A DNA stretch of 64,000 nucleotides, taken from Lasiosphaeris hirsuta (lineage: Eukaryota; Ascomycota; Sordariomycetes; Sordariales; Lasiosphaeriaceae). A program made the position numbers and the translations under genes. Within the stretch, counting starts at the first letter, position 1. The number at the start of each line of letters is the position of its first letter. Where the stretch lies: assembly GCA_030549175.1 (NCBI GenBank), contig JAUKUA010000005.1, forward strand, positions 2,356,001-2,420,000, written 5' to 3'. Shown here piece by piece: positions 25,649-37,423 of this stretch. The notes beneath the pieces were generated by a model. That model saw only the letters and a program-made list of their open reading frames with translations, was not told the DNA's origin and ran no database searches.

Positions 25649-28600
25649 ATTGTTATTGTTGTTGTTGTGGTTGTTGTGGTTGTTGTGGTTGTTGTGGCCG
25701 TTTCCGCCATTATCTTGCATCCCTCCTGTGGCGGCCGGCGTAGAAGGCCCGAACATGGACGCCGAGCCTGAGGGGTATGGGAAGTTGCCACTCGTCAAAT
25801 CCCAGGGCGTAGCTGAGATATTGGCGGGTGTGCTGGAGCGTTCTGCACACACAACACAAAAGTTAGCCACAGACCCCGGTGCTCCTAATACACAAGCAAG
25901 AACATACCGGGCCCCTCCTTTAACTTCATCCATACATCCAGTCCCGGCGGTACCTGCACCCCCTGGGAATGGCCATGTCCGCCATGACCGTTTGTCCCGC
26001 CCCCATTCGTACTCACGGTACCCTCCTGCTGTGCCCCGGGCGCTGGTGATCGCCCGTCCGCGGTTGACACGGGATGCGGCGGCGCATGGATAAACCGATT
26101 CCTCAACCGGCTTGTCAAGGTTTCCAGCATATCTGCAAACCTAATTCCCAAGTGTACGTCATCTACAACACAGTTTCTCAACGCGTCGACGGTCCGGTCC
26201 ATCAACCCAATACTCAACTCGACATCTGACTTGGGCGCGCCAAGCGCGAATGTCTTGAGCAAAAACATAGCTCCGCTGATGATGCGGAAATACGTACGTA
26301 CGGGCGCGTGCTTGAGGTATTCGCCGGGCAGCAAACCCTCGACCACGGTGCGCAGGAGGTTACGGCTGCCATTAACAACCTCTCTCACATACTCCTGATC
26401 CTCGACGCCAAAGCCGCCGAGCTGGCCCAGCGGTAGTTTGCCGTAGTAGTTTTGCGTCTGCGGCGACAGCTGGGGCGCCGAGTGGCCCGACACGCTGCCG
26501 CCAGGGGCCGAGCCCCCACCACCCGCATTGTTGGTGCAGCGCTCGACAACGGCCTGGAGAGACAGCGAGTTGACATAAATGCGAACGTATTCGTACTCGA
26601 TGGTAAGGATGTGGCGAATAAATGGCGGCATTCGAAAGCGCTCGAACTCCTTCCACCAGTCCCTGAGCATGGGTTGGAAGTCCTTGAGTAGGCTGATGTA
26701 TCGGCCGCTTTGAATGATGTCAGTCGTGTGTTTCCGAGACCGGAATAGCCGTTCATTGCCAATATGCATGGCGTTGCTGATTCCCGCCCAACAATGAATA
26801 ATCTGGTCATCCAGCTCAAGATCTGGGATATAGTTGAAGCCATTAGACAGCGACGAAGGATTAGTCCCTGGCGTGGTTCCTTCCACAGCGGAATGGGGCC
26901 GCCTCCGCACAACTGGATCTGACTTGCGTAGGTTTTCGGAAACCATGTTCGTCCAGCCCAGCCGTCCGGCAAGCTGGCTCAAGTAGATCAGGAGAAGCCT
27001 CTTGATGCGGTATGCCCTTAGTCGGTACGACTCTTCCTCATACTCGGGCCTCGTAATCGCGCCAGCGGCAAGCAGTTCGTCAATGTCATCAAAGACACCA
27101 AGCTCATACGCCAAGCCCTGAGCCGTGCTCAGCAGCATCCAGCACATGCGATCACTCCGCCAGGCAGGCTCTAGCCAGCTGTCGATTCTCCTACCACCGA
27201 CACCGGCTGAAGGCCGTTGATTTCCTTCCTCGTCCATCAGATTCTGCGACTCGTACGATGGCAGAAGTAACTCGTCGATAGCCTCGCTAGGCGGGAAGTG
27301 CAGCGCGCGTGGATGCCACTCCGTCAGTATCATCAGGGATTCGATCGTGCCAAATGTCCGCAGGCTGCCCCTGCGTAGACCACGCCACGGTGCAGTGCTC
27401 GAGCTCTGCATCTCGTCGGCTCCCGATCCACAGAAACCACCGCCAAACGCTTCTTGGCCCCACACCACGCGCTCAATCATGCCGCGGAGGTAGGTCCATA
27501 GCTGCTCGTGGATGGCGTGGGCGCGACAGTGGGCTCCGGTCCCGGGTAGCTTCCGATATCTCGATGCGATTGTCAAGAGCGTAACGGCGAGAATGGGCTC
27601 CTCGGTCAGCAGGGTCAAGTGGGAGGCTGGATTGCGGAACGTGGGCGGCGATATTGGAGTAAGCGGAGAGAGATAGGCGTAGTAGCTGCGACAAAACGTT
27701 AGAGCCCACATAATAACAATTCACTTTGGATAAAGGGGCATACTATTCTAGATACTCGATTGCCTCTTGAGCCGTGAACCAGCCGGCCCGTACGAAGCGG
27801 AACCTAGCCCATGCCTTGAGGGCCTCGTTATAGCCCGGCTCGGCAGAGGGATCCCGTTTAGTGAGCTCAGGGTCGATGGGCTGGTCGGTGGTATCGCCCT
27901 CCTGGCGTGAGGCCTGGCGGCTGTGGTAGCCCCCGTGATCACGGTTGTGCGACGAGTTCTTGTGCGACGCGGTGTCCGGGCGGGAGTTGAGGTGGTGTGC
28001 ACCGGACTGCGAAGCACCGCCGCCGACCGAGGCCGAGTGGTGGTGGTTATCATCATGCCTGTGGTGCGAGGAAGGGCTAATCAAGTCGGCAACATCAGCA
28101 CGCCGCGGCTTGGTGGCCCGGACATCACGTAGATCCACTGACTTGTCGGTGGCTGCCTTGTACAGCAAATCCAGCGCGTCGTGAGGACCGTAGACCTCAC
28201 GCCGCATGACGGTCCTGGCCTCGAAGTTCTCGAGGGGCGTGTTAGGCTCCCCGACACCAAACTCGCCGCCGCCGCCACCGGCACTGCTCCTGGGGCCCTC
28301 CGACTTGGGTGTATCTCCCGGTCTGCGCAAGGGCTGCGTACGGCCCTGGCTGCCACCGGGGGTGAGCGGTATCTCGCTGAACAGGCGGCGGTCAAAGGCG
28401 GACGGCACGGTGGGCGACTCGCCGGTGCGCAGCTGCTTGCGGCCGTTGCGGAGAATGTAGTCGTCCTGCTCGACGTCCTCAATGGAGCCCTCGGTTTCCT
28501 CGTTCTTGCGCTTTCGGCGCGTGGCGCTGAAGTAGCACTCCTTGCACTCGCGGCGGCAGCGCACACAGGGAGGGTCGTGCGGGTCGTCAACGGAGCCTAG

Positions 28601-28876
28601 GTCGCAGCGCACCTTGCGGCGGCGGCATGGGATGCAGGCCTGGTAGACGCGCTTGTGCTGGCCTCCTGGCGCGAGGGAGGCGGCATCCCCGGCTCCGGCT
28701 CCGGCTCCGGCTCCGGTACCGGCCCCGGTCCTGGCTCCGGACGCGGATGCAGACCCGCCCGTGCTGCTCGGGGGCGCTGGCGGGTGTGAGGGACCCGACG
28801 ACGACGACGACGAGGCAGCGACGGGCGAGATGGGCGACAGGCTGTGTTGGGCGGCCGAGGCGGCGTACTGCGCCAT
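25361..28876 (-). CDS. Large Zn2Cys6 transcription factor with Asn/His tract
   Basis: The model has three exons, 28876-27744, 27685-25908 and 25842-25361, with 58 and 65 bp introns, and gives 1130 residues in frame. The N-terminus is low complexity (Ser, Pro, Gly/Ala repeats). The zinc cluster has Cys81, 84, 91, 104, 107 and 114, with an unusually long 12-residue loop between the third and fourth cysteines, followed by a basic region [11 protein letters not shown]. The middle homology region of fungal regulators follows from about residue 360 ([23 protein letters not shown] joined by splicing to [11 protein letters not shown]). The C-terminus has an Asn/His-rich tract near residues 1020-1060 and an acidic, hydrophobic tail that could activate transcription. 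I do not recognise the orthologue group. It is presumably nuclear. His- and Gly-rich stretches near residues 280-310 add further disorder. Confidence 0.88.
25583..25698 (-). repeat. Trinucleotide tract encoding poly-Asn
   Basis: GTT/GCT-type triplets on the + strand read as AAC/AGC on the coding strand, giving a long Asn run flanked by Ser-Asn and His-Asn-Asn repeats. Its frame is preserved, and length variation between strains is expected. Confidence 0.9.
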
Positions 28877-30972
28877 GGCGGGCCGGCAAGGCGCGAGGCC
28901 TCGGGTTCGAGTCGCAATCGACAGCGGCGATTTCCCCTTCTCCGATTTTCAGGCTATCACGGGCTCTCAATGCGGCAACGGCAGGGCGGCCCTTTGTTTG
29001 CTAAGGAGCCCCCGGTTTCTGGTGAGCCGAGCGGGCAGTTCGGTCGGTCGGTTGGAAGCGGTTTGTGGTGGGCTGTCGAGTCAGGATGGGCATCAAATAG
29101 CTCGGGACAAGAGAGTGGCAGCAGTGGAGGGGCACCTCGGAAGGGGGTCTGGCCTTGTGGGAATAAATCCCGGGGAAGCTTGCTCACTTCGAGTCCCACA
29201 CCTCTGCGTCTTCGCGGGAGGCGGGGTGGCAAGCAGGCCTATCAGGTGCCTGCAGCCGCGAGCTAGCTATCAGTTGCGGGCAGGCAGTGCTGAGGTGGGT
29301 GCGTGGTGCGTGGGAGCTGGTTGCTTCCCGCGCAGCAGCGACACAGGAGACCCTGCCAGCGCCAACTCCAACTTGGGATGTCTTTGCGTGCTCGCAGTCT
29401 TGGCAGGTCACTCGCCATCCAGAATGGCGACATTGAACACCGAGGTACGAGTGGGAGAATTGTTATCGTCCAAGGGCAGCCATGACAGTGCATATGTCGA
29501 TGCATTTGTGCATCTTACTTCGCACATCTTCTGTATCTCTCCCTGTGCTTCCACCCCCGGTGTCGGTGCTTCTTGTACGACATCCCGTTCGTCGGGCTGC
29601 AATCGCTTCGCTTCTTGCCAGAACCAACCAGCTAGCCGACCATCAGCATGCCCCCCCTTCCCATCCTCCAGAAAGACAACGGACGAATGAGGTCGCCAAT
29701 TGGCCCCGACTTTCGGTCTCGGCGTCTCGGTGTGATCATGGTGAGCAATTCAAAAACTTTCTCAGGAGCCCTCCCGCCGGCATCACAACACCCGAAGCTC
29801 TCGCTAGTCTCCGCCGTACAATCCTGTGTGTACGACCGCAGAAACCCCCCATGACAGACGCCATTCCAACCCACGTTGATCTTCCCGGAACTAAAGTCAC
29901 ACCCATTACACATCAACCTATAGCTTCCATATTTCTCCATCGTTCCATTTCCCCAACCAACCCATCGCAAACCAGCGAATGGGAAAGCTTTTTGAACCCC
30001 TCTCCAGTTGTGTGTGTGTGTGTGTCCTTTATCGCCGGGAGGGAGTCGTCGCTGTTACTTAACCCCAGGCGAGGTCACGTTAGCAGGTCACGCGGCCGTC
30101 GCATCGCATTGCGTCCCATTCCTTCCCTCAACCAACCCCTGGCCTCGGCTTACTCGAGGCCGAACTCCGTCATCATCAGTGGTCAACCAACAATGGGCCA
30201 GGCCCCCGCAGCCGCACAAACTTGAAAGCCCAAACCCCCTGGTGAGCTGGCCGTGCCTCTCGAGTTTTAGGTCAACCGAGGATGTCGAGGCCCTCGCTTC
30301 CCGGAGAGACACGATCTGCCTGCCTTACAAAGAAGCGGGAGGCTACTGACACTAACCCAGTTACACAACCGTCCTTTCGGTGGAGGAATCCCGCCACGGC
30401 CCAAGACCAAGTCTAATTGATGGCCTGCCGGTTGGATCTTGGGTTCCAGGGGTCCGGAGCCTCGAAGCAAAATTCTGCCCTGACCTTCCCGTGCCTGCAT
30501 ATGCATCTGCCACCGTAGTAGTGTCGTGTATGCACCCGTCCGTAGTGGCAAAAGAGGGAACTACCACACACAATTTCACATGTCACATCCATCATGCAAA
30601 AGGTTATCGCTCAGTGGGAGATCAATGCTTGTCGATACCTCAGGATCTGTGTAGTCCTATGTTCGTATGACTCCAGCGCTAAAAAGCTAACCGCAAATGC
30701 AACCCGGGGTATCGCCATCCACGAAAACGCGACCCGTCCCATAAAGCAAACGCACGCCCCTTGTCCATTTTGGACTTGATCCTGCCAGCCCTAAACCAGC
30801 GAAATCAACCCAAATTCCCGCAAAAGACACCGAACGAAGAAATTAGAAAACTTTGCATATGAGCCGATGTTGCCGATGGGCTGAGTCAGAGCGGCAACAA
30901 GGAAAGCCCCAAATTTTGGTCTTCCAAGACGCCGAGTACGCCAGATCGATGCAGATATGAAAGAGTACCTTC
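28877..30972. other. 2.1 kb intergenic region
   Basis: It contains the promoter of the large zinc-cluster gene and the 3' end of the TAF14-type gene. A 247-codon frame at 29482-30225 (+) is open but Ser/Pro/Arg-rich with no domain, so I do not call it. A (TG)8 run is at 30009-30024. Confidence 0.45.
30009..30024 (+). repeat. (TG)8 microsatellite
   Basis: Eight TG dinucleotides in non-coding sequence. Confidence 0.85.
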
Positions 30973-32544
30973 CTAGACGACGCCGGCCTTGACCTGTAAC
31001 ACGGGTTTAGTCTCCACCCGTAATGACAGTAAAAGTGTGGACTTGAACTTACCATGTACTCCCAGAGCTGCTTCGTCAGAGGCTCGGGGAGGGTGTACAG
31101 GTCGACGGAGAACTCGCCAGCTATTCAAGACTCATGATTAGCATGCCGATCTCAGCAGGGGGGAAGAGAACGAACGACTCACCATCGATGTTGTTTTGGA
31201 TGTACGTGTTGTCGTCCCTACCGTCATGGATCATCTGCACAACCTGAAGCAGCTCGTCTTCACCGAACTTGGTGATGCCATCGGCCATCTTCTCAATGTC
31301 GATGGTCGACTTCTTCTTCTTAGAGCCGTCAACCTTCTTCGACTTTCGCTCCTCGTCCGAGGGGAGAGGGCCAGTCTCGCGCAGGATCTGCTGCAGGGCC
31401 TGCGACGGGTTCTTGAAGGTGATGGTGTGGATCACCTCGTACTGAGGTGCAGAAAAGTTGAGGTCGTGGGTGAAGGTGTGCTTTCCTCCCTTCTCGGTCG
31501 TGTACATGTCGATAGACATCTCGAACTCACCCCAGCCTTCGTTGGTGCACTTGAAGGGCGGCTCCATGAAAGCTGTTTTGCAAGTTAGCCCATATTTCAT
31601 GCCATTATATTCCTGCTATGGGGGGTCGCCTTACTCTGAACCGGATTCTCAAAGGAGGGGTGCAGATTGTAGACGACCTTGTGGAAGCACTTGGCCGGGT
31701 GCTCCTTCTGGTCCTGGTCGAGCATGTAAATCTCAACGGTCCACTGCTTCATGGGGAAGCCCTCATTGACAGCGGGCTTGTTGCTGGAATCCCGCAAGTC
31801 AGTTCATCGTCCAAACAAACCAAGGCCAATATCCTTTTTACTCACATGTTGTGCTGCTCGGTCACGAGCTTGATGGTGCGCTACAGATCACCAACTCCAG
31901 TCAGCAACCGCTCCTTCAATCGTATCCCAACAACGAGCTCTTGACATACCTCGACGTGCATATTGAAGGGTTCGGCGGTATTGTGTTTTTTGGCGATCTT
32001 GCGAGTGTCGATCTTAATGATCCTTGCAGGAACAACTTCGGCAGCCTGGGCGACGTGGTTCTTCTCGTTCTCGAAGATGCGAACGCTACGGCGTGGACCA
32101 GATTGTCTGAAGGCGCCTGTGAAGTCTGGTATTAGTCGAAGCAGATAAAAGGAGCAGCCACGCGAATTCCTCCGAGCCGGGCAGGTGGATTGAGTGGTAT
32201 GAAAAGCGAGAGAGCTTGGTGGATGGAGCGGAATGACTGTTGGCGCACGAGGCCAGGTGAGGGCAGGAAGCTGCTAGGGGAAAGGCGCAGAAGGCAATGG
32301 AAAAATAGCAAATAGCAAACCTGCGAGATATATAGCCTGAAGCTCAAGATTGTGTGTCTACGCGAGGCGCTTGCTGGTGGGTGCAGAGGTAGACGAGGGG
32401 AATTGTGGTGGTGTTGGCTGAGGGTCTGGGGATCGTCGCGAAGGTGGGCATATTCTGGAAACACGGTCCTCCGGTTCGCGGGTGGTGGGTTCAACACGTA
32501 CCTTCAGCCACACCCTTGTTCTTGTTACTGCGAGTAATAGCCAT
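30973..32544 (-). CDS. TAF14: YEATS-domain protein, TAF14 type
   Basis: The model has seven exons: 32544-32502, 32116-31950, 31880-31846, 31783-31635, 31572-31183, 31120-31053 and 30993-30973, giving 290 residues. All junctions are GT-AG and in phase. The YEATS domain (about residues 71-190) reads RTIKLVTEQHN, KQWTVEIYMLDQDQKEHPAKCFHKVVYNLHPSFENPVQ spliced to TFMEPPFKCTNEGWGEFEMSIDMY, then THDLNFSAPQYEV. A Lys-rich linker leads to a C-terminal ET-like domain (EDELLQVVQMIHDGRDD, FSVDLYTLPEPLTKQLWEYM). YEATS domains bind acylated histone H3 lysines. TAF14 is shared by TFIID, TFIIF, SWI/SNF, INO80 and NuA3 in yeast; this role is inferred from architecture. The first 70 residues (RRSVRIFENEKNHV and following) precede the YEATS fold and are not typical. 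The final exon encodes only VKAGVV. Confidence 0.9.
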
Positions 32545-33260
32545 TGTGGCGGTGCAGATGAGGCGCTTGAGGTTGTTTGGTGATCTGTGCGGGAGTCCGT
32601 GCGGTGGCTTGAGGCCTTGGAGTTCTGGTGAGATCCGAGGTTTACCCGGATTTTTTTGTGGAGAGGAGAGAGTTGTGGCGTTGCTGCGCCACAGTTCGGG
32701 AAAGTTTATAATCAATCAATCAGTCTGTGCACCCAGGCAGCAAACCCAAAGCGGGGCAGCGTGAAGAGTAGGATACGTAGGATAGTGTCGTAATTGCTGG
32801 AGACATTTGGTCCCCGCGTCACAATTGCCAAAAGCAAAAACCCAGGACGTTAAACAACAAACAAATAAACCATCCACCAACACTTTTTCACTTGCACAGT
32901 AGGAGATCCATTGACCACAGTGCCGGCTCACCCACACTGGCAGTCAACCAACTCACGAATCTCACAAGTTGACCATAATACCAGTTACACTTAGTCAAGT
33001 CAGAAAAAGCCAAGTTGTGGACCACTACAAAAATCCATTATAATCAGGAGTGCACAGACGCCTTGTTACTCTGCCAGCCTTGAGTCCATGGTATTGAGAA
33101 TCGTTCAGTTAACCTCTGAAAGTGTGCAAAGTCGCTGATCAAGGCGCTCCAAGACACCATGGGCACGAGGGCACTTCTGCTGAGCACTCACTTGGCTGGA
33201 TTGAGCAGAGGCCCATATCTTGACTTCTTCTGAATCGATTCAGGGCTCTTCTATACTTGC

Positions 33261-33345
33261 GGGTTTCCAGAAGTAAAGGTTTTCCAGAAGTAATGGTTTT
33301 CCAGAAGTAAAGGTTTTCCAGAAGTAAAGGTTTTCCAGAAGTAAA
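33261..33345 (+). repeat. 17 bp tandem repeat, five copies
   Basis: Five head-to-tail copies of ggttttccagaagtaaa; copies 1 and 2 differ from the consensus by one base each. It lies in gene-free DNA. Confidence 0.95.
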
Positions 33346-34320
33346 AAGACAAAAACCACAGTTCAGATCGAATCCAACTATTGTTATCCCGAAGTGTATG
33401 TCTTCAGATCATCTCCAACTCACAACTAATCTCTAGAGCTAGCATAGCAAGCCACACTAGCATTTACAGATTGATGTCAATAAATTGAACAATGCGATGT
33501 TTGGATCACAATATCTTGCTTCATGGCTGTGATATTTGGTAAACACGGGGTATATTTCATACCTGCTGTTTTTGCAGCACAACTTGAACTCCCCCGAAAC
33601 ACCAAAAAGGAGTCCTGGTCCTGGTTTGGTGACTCGAGGCCCTTCAGGAAAGGCCTTCAAGGGTATGCAGAATGCCTACATCTCACCAAGCAATGCCTTC
33701 GGGAAAATAAACTCATGGCGATAACCTCCCTTCAACACCTCCCAGCGATCCAGGCAAGTCTATAGGGGAATATAAGCACACCTGTTATAGAGCACAGGTA
33801 CCGCCTTCCGAAAACTTGAACGGCCTTCCCCTCGGTCAAGAAGAGAGAACCTGAGCAGAGAGGTAAGGCCCTTCAGACGCGCCAAGGCGGAGGCAGAGAT
33901 GGGTAAGGCCGTACATGGCTCGAGTTGGCGTCAAATTTCAAAAGAATACAAGGTAGACAAGAAACCAAAGACCACCGGTGTCAAACAAAGCGCGTTGTGA
34001 CGGCGCGGCGCGAGGTCGTCCTCAGCAGGGGCGTCTTCGAGGCCTACTGTCATGCCTCTCCGGCTCTTTAGTCTAGCCACATGTGTCTTTGCCGTGGACT
34101 CAGCATTTGTTCCTATATCAGTCACCCAATTGACGGAATATTGTTTGGGGACGCAGCAAGCTATGGGAAGTGGCATATTTCGAGCAACATGGGTACCGAA
34201 CCAAGAGAGCCCGAAAATTGCATACGAGGAGCACATTTGAGAATCAGGGAATATCAGGGACCATGAAGACGAGGGGCAGGATGATTCCGCTCTGTGGCGG
34301 GACAATTTTTCTAGCTAGCT

Positions 34321-34620
34321 ATCGACACAGCGGAATGGCTGCAAGATCTCAGGGTTGAGGTGATAATCGAGGAGCAAACTCGGACGCCAAACCTCTTCTT
34401 GGGTGTAAATAACGACTGGCCCCCGAATCTCCAATTGCTGAAAAGCGGCCTCGAAATAAGGGTTTTCTGAAATCTTGATGTTGACTCCATGGATATAGAA
34501 ACCAAGTCAATCTTTTTCTCTCGGAAAACAGCTAGCTGATACTGAATTGGCGAGCTCACACATATCCGGACTCGTTTAAGCTAGGGAAAAAACAGAGCCT
34601 CATCAATAGCACGGATGAAC
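34321..34620 (+). pseudogene. Possible eroded coding frame
   Basis: One frame reads IDTAEWLQDLRVEVIIEEQ, then TPNLFLGVNNDWPPNLQLLK, LEIRVF, stop, NLDVDSMDIETKSIFFSRKT, then further stops. The amino acid composition and hydrophobic pattern are those of a folded protein, yet four stop codons (three TGA, one TAG) break about 95 codons. The stops are the kind made by C-to-T change at CGA or CAG codons. I cannot name the parent family. It could also be chance. Confidence 0.35.
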
Positions 34621-34885
34621 TTGGGGGAGTTTTGCTATTTGGTCTATCTACAACTACCACCGATAACCCAGCCCTCGCTTCCAAGAAGGAGAGCATCCTT
34701 TCCCGATAAAATTGCACGCTTTCCCGAGTCATATCCGTCAACATGGCAAATCATCCTCTCACTATCCGCTATGAACCCTCTTGAGAAGTCTGATGGTATT
34801 TGTCTTGACCGGGGAACCAGGGGTGTGTACTAGGGCTTATGCCTGAGCTCATTTCCATAAAACGCAATCATCATCCCATTTTCCA

Positions 34886-36004
34886 CTACGAAGCCTCCTT
34901 CTTCTCCTCGGTAGCCTCGTTGGCCTCCTCGTTGGCCTCCTCGGCCTCGGCCTTGGCATCTTCCTCGGCCTCGGCGGCGGCGGCAGCCTCCTCAGCCTTC
35001 TTGAAGAGAGCCTCGTTCTCCTTCTGGGCCTTGATGAAAGCATCCTTGAACGCGTTGGCGTTGTCGGAGTTGGCGAACCGGATAGCCAGCGTGACGGCTT
35101 CGGGCTCGCCCTCGCTGACATCGGCGGCAGCATTCCAGACCCAGCTGCGGTCAGAGCCGACGTTGGGGGAAAGCTTCATCTCGGGGACGACTGTTGAGTG
35201 TTAACGACATGCACCAGCCATGCAAAGGTGTGGAAACTACATACTGTAGTGGTTGGCGCAGACCTTGAGGGTCTTGTCTCTGCGCATGACGAGACGGGTC
35301 TTGCCGTTCTCAACATGCTTCAACAGGCGAACATCACCAGTGCCGCGCTCCTTCCATTCGCTGCTCTCCCGCACAAACTTGAAGAGCTTGGCGCGCATCT
35401 TGAAGAGCTGCTCCTCCGACTCCTCGTTTGTCTTGACCTCCACCTTCTCGGTAAGACGGATGACGGGCTCGAAGTGGACGTCCTCTGACTCAGGGGGCGC
35501 ATCATCCTTTTTGGGAGTATGGGATATTAGCCATACTTCCTATATAACACAGTAGAGTATAGAACTTACATCTGCGTTGGCAGCAGCAGCCGCCTCGCGC
35601 TGGGCCTTGGCACTGCCCGAGTTGTCACCACGGTCCGCATCCTCGTCCTTTCTCTCCTTCTTGGCACCACCACCGAACATAGAGAAGACGGAGGAAGTAG
35701 TGACAGCAGCATGCTTCTCCTCAACAGCAGCAGGCGCGCTGACCTATTCGACAAAAGAAGAGCAAGTTAGTCTGAGCACGTAACCTTGCATAGTCCGTCA
35801 CTGTCCCGTGAGCACTGCGATGAAGAGCGCGAGCTTGGGTAGCGAAGGTCGGCGCCCGCGCTCCAAGCTGTGCCGTACCTCCCTATCGGAGATGGAAGGC
35901 CGCTAGGCATTATAGTTGAGAACGAGATGTGATCGTCGACGACGGGTACGTACCTTGGGGGCCGCGGCGGCCTCGACAGGCTTGTCGGTGTTCTCGGCAG
36001 ACAT
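34886..36004 (-). CDS. Ran-binding protein 1 (RanBP1/Yrb1)
   Basis: Cytoplasmic cofactor of the Ran GTPase cycle: it binds Ran-GTP released from export complexes and stimulates RanGAP. There are four exons, 36004-35954, 35743-35570, 35506-35245 and 35190-34886, giving 263 residues in frame, with introns of 210, 63 and 54 bp. The Ran-binding domain spans about residues 80-215: [75 protein letters not shown] spliced to [10 protein letters not shown], then [16 protein letters not shown] and [18 protein letters not shown]. The C-terminus is an Ala/Glu-rich helix ending EEKKEAS. The N-terminal 70 residues are low complexity. The long first intron contains no alternative start that keeps the frame. 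Confidence 0.95.
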
Positions 36005-37423
36005 ATTTGCGGTACCGATGATGTCGGATATCTATATCGTTGAGGAAAAAGCAGGTAGCAGAACGCGTCAGTATATGTTCCCAGACTTGCACTGAGTGAG
36101 GTAGAAAGGTTGGCAGGGCAGGCAGGTGGATGTGGTGTATGGCATGCATCACCAAAAAACGCCGCCACCCACCACACCCCTACCCCGCCATCGATGGCTC
36201 GGGCTGAGGCAGGCACACGAGGCGGGGCAACAGCAGTCTTGCGGGGTGGTGGGCTCGAACGGGGGTGCGTGAGCATACCTGATAATATGTTCTAGGTCTT
36301 CTGTCGCAAGATTTCTCGGCGCGACGGTTGAGATAACTCTGGTGTTTTTTTTTGCTGCTCGTGGGGAGGTGGATGATGGTTGGAAAAATGACTGCCCCTC
36401 ACTTCCCGAAATCAACAAACGGAACCCAACCTGAAGAGTTGGCGGGGGTCTCTGCCTGTGCGCCTTACGCGCTGATTGGGTCGCAAGTTGCTTTCCATGC
36501 TTTGGGCATTTGTTGCCAGTGCGGGTCGTCTCTAACTGGCCGTGCCTGCTGAGACTCTGCGCATTGTGGGGGGCAAACTGATGGAACAGCAAGCAGCCCA
36601 TCAGGTCCACTTCTTGGCGCCTTGTTTCCTACATTACCTCATCTTCACTGGATCTCCAGCAGTCGACCTCACAAGGCCGGCCTGTCAGGCTGTAAGGTTG
36701 GAATGACTCTATCTATGTGCTACGCGGTCGTATAAAATGGCGTCGCCACATTGGTCTCTATGCCTGGACTCTTTTAAGATATATCACCATTTGCTGCAGG
36801 GAGCTGCAGGAAGCTACGAATGGTGGTTTCCATCAACCTCTCCATGTCGCCTCAACACCAACACCAGTCACACTGCATCGCAACCACACCATATGCCAGT
36901 GATGACCGACTCGGGTACTTTGTGGTATAGAATGAAGTTCTCGAGTGCATTCGCTCACCAGATAGCTATCTTACCTATATGAAGATAAGAGAACACGAGC
37001 TCAAACCCGAGCCCACAATCCGGCCTCACCGTCCCGTCAAAATGCGGCTCTACCATCCCCTAACTCCGTTCCGTCCTAGGAAATATGTCCGTCCGTCCCT
37101 CATTCCCTTTCCCGTAATGCAATACGTGTGCCATGAGCCCTCAACCCACATCAAGCTCATCCAGTGACGGAAATCGAAATACTACAACAGGCCCACGGGA
37201 TAAGAAATATACCAGGCGCGCGAAGATGATATTCCCGGGTTTAATAGGAAAACATATGCAAACCCTACCTCGGTGAACTAATAGCACAAGCTACGCAACT
37301 CCAGTCCAGATCCCCGACCCCCTCCGTCCCTGAGCGTGGGAGGGAGGTATTCCTTGGTCGATTTGCCATCACTTGCCCCGTCCTAATATGAAAACGCTAA
37401 GCAAATAGCAAATAGCAAACCGT
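36005..37423. other. Intergenic region
   Basis: It contains the RanBP1 promoter and the 3' end of the orphan membrane-protein gene. Open frames such as 36149-36610 (-) look like chance. Nothing else is seen. Confidence 0.5.

Larger units (their letters stand above)
32545..34885. other. Intergenic region with tandem repeat and eroded frames
   Basis: The first 400 bp are the TAF14-type promoter. A five-copy 17 bp tandem repeat lies at 33261-33345. From about 33.5 to 34.8 kb several short, protein-like but interrupted frames occur on the + strand; the clearest is listed separately at 34321-34620. No intact gene is seen. Confidence 0.5.

Noticed and set aside
29482..30225. 247-codon open frame on + strand
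   Set aside because: Composition is Ser/Pro/Arg-rich without domain or hydrophobic core, and it lies in a promoter/3' spacer; chance is more likely.
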